Shown piece after piece: positions 59,391 through 64,000 of a stretch of 64,000 nt of DNA; the stretch's first letter is position 1, and each line of letters begins with the position of its first letter. The notes under the pieces are model-generated. The model ran no database searches and was not told the origin of the DNA. It saw nothing but the letters and a program-made list of their open reading frames with translations. The DNA comes from Brasenia schreberi (lineage: Eukaryota; Streptophyta; Magnoliopsida; Nymphaeales; Cabombaceae). A program made the translations under genes and the position numbers. The stretch spans positions 11,451,001 through 11,515,000 of the forward strand of contig JAYKKT010000073.1 in the NCBI GenBank assembly GCA_036023115.1. Reading direction: 5' to 3'.

Positions 59391-59813
59391 CTCTAACATA
59401 AGCTTGGATAAAAAAAAAGGAGAAAATATCAAGATCACAAGAAAGCAAGTTCTCAATTCATAGCACCAATCTGTTGCATCAATATACACACCCGCTAGGA
59501 CCAAAATGGTGGGTATCTTTACCACCAATTCGATTCCAAAAAGAGTGCATTAGATATGCAGTAAGAAGCATTCCGGCTAAAAGGAATCAGAGCCAACGGG
59601 ATTACAAATGCAACAACTAAGATCACTCCAATTTGTTGTTTGAATGGGGAGAAAAAATAAAGGTACCTCTAATCAAAACAATAATCCACATCACCCACTT
59701 ACATCAACATCCAAAAGATTAGCACTTGGCAATAACACGGAAGACAAGACCTGGAATCTCAAATAAATGTCCAGATCAAATCCGGGAGCAATATGCACTT
59801 CTAGTTGATATTT

Positions 59814-59819
<6 letters not shown>

Positions 59820-59885
<66 letters not shown>

Positions 59886-59888
59886 ATA
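59820..59888. repeat. TA/TG compound microsatellite
   Basis: About 21 TA units followed by about 12 TG units. Confidence 0.97.
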
Positions 59889-60262
59889 CAGTAAATGAGA
59901 AAAATATAACCAGCCATGAAAAAATTGCATATAATAGCCCAAGACTAATCCTGGATTGATTTACTAAAGATGACTGATTTTACATTCTTTTGGTTTCTTA
60001 ATATGACCTTACATCCAGTCTTAGATGTAGCATTGTTTCATGCATAAGAATTCATTCATGTTTCAGATATAGCTTGAAAATGCATTTAGGTGGCATCCAT
60101 CCTTTAGATATATTTCCATTAATAATATTCAACAGAGGCACCGGCCTGACTTCTATAACAAACAAAAAGATCAAAAGTGTTGTTGATGGAAGTGCTTGGG
60201 TTTATGCAAATATTTTGCATTAGCTAGCAAGAATTTCACCATACGAAAGTGACATAGCAAGC

Positions 60263-60296
<34 letters not shown>

Positions 60297-60439
60297 TCAT
60301 TCTATTCTTAGCAATTCTTAAAAGCGGTCACAGGTTTTGTGGAGTCATCTAAATGAGATTATAGAAGGGAGGTTTTCTCCCAGGAACAGTATTAGAGTGC
60401 CTTTGGTTTGCGCCTTGTTGCAGTAAAATGTCACTCCTC

Positions 60440-63207
60440 TCAGATGAGTTTCTCCTCCACATGATCTGAGAATTTAACCTTTTCCCTCTGCTTGTTCTGC
60501 ATTGAGCATTGATACGGTGGATTAGGCTTGGCACAATTGTGAGAAAAAGCAATAAGAGACTAAATATACTTACATTAATTCTGTACTGAAGGCTCAAATC
60601 TTGAGCCATTTGACGCAAACCTTCTCTTGCGGTTTCTTCTGCTTCCAATACCCTCCTGCAAATCTCTGTTGCCTGCAGACACAGAAACCTCAAAACCACA
60701 TCAGATGCTTTTGATCCTTGATAGGAGATCATAATGGTGCCAGATGATGACAAGTGTTCTGAATGTAAGTCTCAATGAATGAGAAGTGCAAATGCATTGT
60801 GGCAGAATGGCAGATGACTTGGTTGTCATCTTGGAAGGATAATGTCAAAATGGAGCAGCAGCCTCACGGGCATATTAGATAACACCAAGCGCCATTGCAA
60901 TGTCTTTCTGTGTTAATCATCTTGAAGAATGAACCAAATAAAGTAAAGAATACACCAAACCAAAAATCAAGCTTTATCCCACACTAAGTAAAGTGCTATA
61001 TGAATTTGTAGTCTCTATTGTGCCATAACTAGTCTCTTTAGCAGTCATGAAGCTTATAAACATAAGAAAACAGAATTTGTACGTACAAAGACGTCACATT
61101 TCTTTAGTCACAAATGAAGCCATTGTCAACATCCAAGCATGTAAGCAGAAACAATTCCATATATCGAGAACATTTCAACATGAAATATGTAAAAAAACTC
61201 AGATACTTGCTTTTCAACATGGCATAGTAGAGACAACATATAGCTTTCAACTACTGAGGAGGTGACACATATCATCATTACTAGAGCAATAAACCAGTGC
61301 AAGAAGCAATTCTCAAAACATTTTGTGGGGCACAAGTCAAAGAGAATAAGAAGCAGGAATGAGAACAAGTAGAGAGTTATAAACTGTGGCCAACAGCATA
61401 AGTTAATTGCCTAAATGAGTTCTAATTACTGTTATTGTTATAAATGTTCAGCTTTAAAAATGCAAAAAAAGAAAACATATGATTCTTTTAGACTGACCAG
61501 CACACTTGCAAAACCAAGAGTCTGTTTTTTGTGTTTAGAAAGCCCAAGTAGTTTTTTTACAGAAACGTTCCATAAAGAAGCGCCTTCAGAATCATGCTTC
61601 CAGCAATGAGAGGAGCAGATATTATGCCATTTGTTATCAGGAAAAGTTAGTCAACCACCATACTTAGCATAAACGAACACCTCTTGATTTTGGATTCTCA
61701 GTATTTTAGCTTTCAATAAATATTGGCGTCCAGTGTAAACACACAAGCGTTTCCAAACAATTATGTCTGAATTATTAGTCTGGCTAGACAATCTTTTATC
61801 ACATGACTGAGAAACTTGGACAGGAAAAAGATTGTGACCACTTCGGGGTCAACTGTCAACTTGATGAATTGAAATGTGCTTTCCTCCATCAAGATGGACA
61901 AAGGGATCAAAGCACACAACCCAACTCCAAGCCTAGACAAATTGCATTGAACCTCGGCAGATTGAAAGTAGCAACTAAATATGCCTTTATGTTTGTGGGA
62001 TTACCTGAGCGTGCCCAATAACAGTGGGAGGCCTAACTTTTCCAAACCCATGATTAACCGACTTTTGCATCACACTTCGCACATTGGACAGTTCCTCTGT
62101 GAGGATTAAGACCAGGTTTTCTGCAGCTTGCATCTGCTTTTGGGAGAAATTGGAAGCCTTTTCTGATTGGAGAAGAACAGCAGAGCAGCCCCGACATCTG
62201 CAATAGCTGCTACATTGCTGCTGGTGGATCTTTAAAATGCCCTTGGATGGGACAGATGGCGGAGAACATTCTTGCTGACCCTTGATTTGCACTTGCTGCA
62301 AACATCGGCACAATGCTTGTCTTTCAGGGAGCTTTGACATGATAGGAAGACTCAGTGATGGTGTTGATGGTGTTCTGCAATATTCTTCAGATGCTGTTGG
62401 TGGAGAAGGATCTTTTTCGCTGTTGCTGGTCCCAGTTGGTGAAGACTCGTTGGTTTCAAAGGAGGCACACAATGAGTTACAGGGAAGGACAAGCTCTGAT
62501 GCCACCGTGGTGACTAGCTCATTAAACTTTCCATTGGAGATCATGTCAAGCTGAGAGGACCTACCATTCGATGAATTGTCAGAATTATCAATTGGATGTT
62601 CATTCTCGATGATACGCTCATAAACTTCTGGGAAATGAGGAACGTGAGAGTCAGCATTGAGTTTCTCTGGAAGATCTCCAATAAAATCAGAATGGCAGAA
62701 AGCAGCAGCAGGCTCTTTTGCAGATTCCGAGTTAGAGAAGCAAGGGAATGTGCTCCCAGAAGGCAGCGGGGTTTCCTCCTTTTGTCCTCTATTTCTAACA
62801 ATTTTTGATGTTGGCAAACAAGGTTTAACATCAAAATCATCTGCATTTGCAATTATTAGTTAACTATATGCAGAGAAGCAGAACGTAAGCACATAAAAGG
62901 ACTGGATGTTTTTCTTACGAGAACTATCCTTTGTAAGATTCATGAGGAATGGCAGCAACTTTCTGTAACTTGGTGAACTGGATTGGTGGAATATTTTTAT
63001 CTGAAAAGCAAACACTCAGTGATTTACTCTAATTGTAAAACAGGAATACCCTATTCAAATTTAGCAAATACATGATATATTAGTACTAATAAGTACTTCA
63101 TGTAGCATCAAGAAACCTGCAGTTTCTCGTACAAGTATTCACAGGATTCTGTAGTGACCGATCGTGCAATATTTGGCATGGTATTCCAAAATTGTTGTGC
63201 GCAGGAC
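60440..63207 (-). CDS. Uncharacterised plant-specific protein, 3' exons (5' end outside window)
   Basis: Five exons with matching phases and GT-AG borders: 63117-63207, 62919-63000, 62005-62840, 60574-60672 and 60440-60496 (stop at 60440). The first gives SCAQQFWNTMPNIARSVTTE followed by EYLYEKLQ, the second IKIFHQSSSPSYRKLLPFLM. The large exon is Ser/Pro-rich and carries CRCLQQVQIKGQQE and a Cys cluster (CSSYCRCRGC), then KQMQAAENLVLILTEELSNV, a helical, probably coiled-coil stretch. The fourth gives ATEICRRVLEAEETAREGLR, the last NKQREKVKFSDHVEEKLI. The layout (Trp-containing start, disordered middle, helical pair, short basic end) recalls a plant protein group without known function. Longer open frames that overrun 60440 and 60574 are intron or wrong-frame read-through. 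The upstream intron is occupied by a Copia LTR, so earlier exons should lie to the right of the window. Confidence 0.75.
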
Positions 63208-63268
63208 CTAAAATAAGGTATCCAAGAACTAGGATATGAATTATGATAAACAAATAGAGCATTATTAT

Positions 63269-64000
63269 TGTTGGAGTCAAGTTTCGTCTAATTTAAGTGT
63301 AGTTAAGTATGTGTGAATTTAGTCAGTCTATTTGAGTTCAGATATGTATTTGGATCCTAATGAATCAGGTCAGATTCATTAGGATCCATCAGAAACCGTG
63401 TACTTTAAGTAGGGTCATTATGGTCTTTTAAGTTATAACAAGGATTAGTATAAATTATAATTAGGGTTACTTTGTAAAGCAATGGAATGAATAAAAAAGA
63501 AAAGGTGTGGGACGGCAGCCACAGGAGGTGCCGACTGCTGCCCTAGTTTCAGAAATCTGTATCTTGATTTATTGCAACCATATCAATCATTGTTTATGCT
63601 TGAAATCAACATGGTATCAGAGCCTAATCTTGGTTTTCGGCCATCGTGGAATGCTAATCAGCATATTAAGAAGTTTTATTCAGAAATCGTGAGTTTCTTC
63701 TATCATTTAGGGTATTATTTCTATTCTGAAATGACAGCAGATTCAATACCAAAGGAGGATGTTAGTTGCTGATGTGTACAACAGACAATCAAGGATTCGG
63801 TATTGTTCTTCATCGTTGATTACGTTTTGAAATTAAAAGTCCATCTATTTTCTAATTTATCATCCTCAGAGTTTACAGATTCAACAGTTGTATCCAACTA
63901 TTCTTCACACTTGATCAATATTTATTTTTGGTCAGCAAGAACCCTAGTTTCTGACATTGAGTCATAACGTGAGGAAAAATTGAAGTTTGTCACAAAATAT
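63269..64000 (+). mobile_element. 5' LTR and leader of a Copia element running off the window
   Basis: The LTR spans 63269-63611: it starts TGTTGGAGTC and ends AAATCAACA, the TG...CA ends usual for LTRs. Directly after it, TGGTATCAGAGCC at 63612 is the complement of the tRNA-Met 3' end, the standard Copia primer-binding site. Sequence after it should be the gag leader; no long open frame is visible yet. The element is antisense to the gene at 60440-63207 and sits in its upstream intron or promoter. Confidence 0.85.

Noticed and set aside
60349..60439. C-terminus INAQCRTSRGKRLNSQ... of an open frame
   Set aside because: An acceptor (AATGCAG) and the previous exon's phase put the last exon in another frame, ending at 60440 with EEKLI.

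Overview
This is nuclear DNA of a flowering plant. The evidence is: split genes with GT-AG introns, plant-type proteins (a DUF506/PDDEXK-like protein, a ROF/FKBP62-type FKBP-TPR protein, an FKBP15-type ER immunophilin), telo-box motifs at a ribosomal protein gene, and abundant Copia, RTE, L1 and hAT elements. I cannot name the species. The protein-coding genes I recognise all lie on the minus strand.

Layout. 1-8.9 kb is repeat-rich: a decayed Copia polyprotein (about 3.6-7.1 kb) and a hAT-like miniature element (8593-8890). At 11.0-11.9 kb is a single-exon DUF506 gene. At 13.1-22.1 kb is RPS8 (cytosolic ribosomal protein eS8), which I can rebuild completely from five exons (221 aa). Its third intron is 8.1 kb long and holds a decayed RTE LINE, a second RTE copy nested in it with a 19-bp target duplication, and a decayed hAT transposase; a degenerate duplicate of the last RPS8 exon lies just downstream. 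At 23.7-28.4 kb is a 13-exon FKBP62/65-type gene. Domains 2 and 3 and the TPR part are intact, but the first FKBP domain carries a frameshift, a stop, a deletion and a missing exon; a heat-shock-element-like promoter is still present. At 30.9-35.6 kb is an FKBP15-type gene with signal peptide and DEL-type C-terminus, for which the exon with the FKBP core cannot be found. At 39.4-46.4 kb is a long acidic protein gene with a C2H2-like zinc finger near its start. 46.7-54 kb is a transposon graveyard: a Copia deletion derivative, then an L1-type LINE split by a nearly full-length RTE element with a perfect 19-bp target duplication. 54-60 kb is mostly non-coding with long microsatellites. At 60.4-63.2 kb are the last five exons of an uncharacterised plant gene whose 5' end lies beyond the window, with a Copia LTR and primer-binding site at 63.27-63.62 kb.

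I see no CRISPR array, operon or other prokaryote-like system, and nothing I would call a new biological system. The most notable features are the erosion of the FKBP catalytic region in two neighbouring immunophilin genes, the transposon-filled RPS8 intron with a duplicated terminal exon, and the well-marked nested RTE insertions, including a short internally deleted RTE derivative that keeps both ends.
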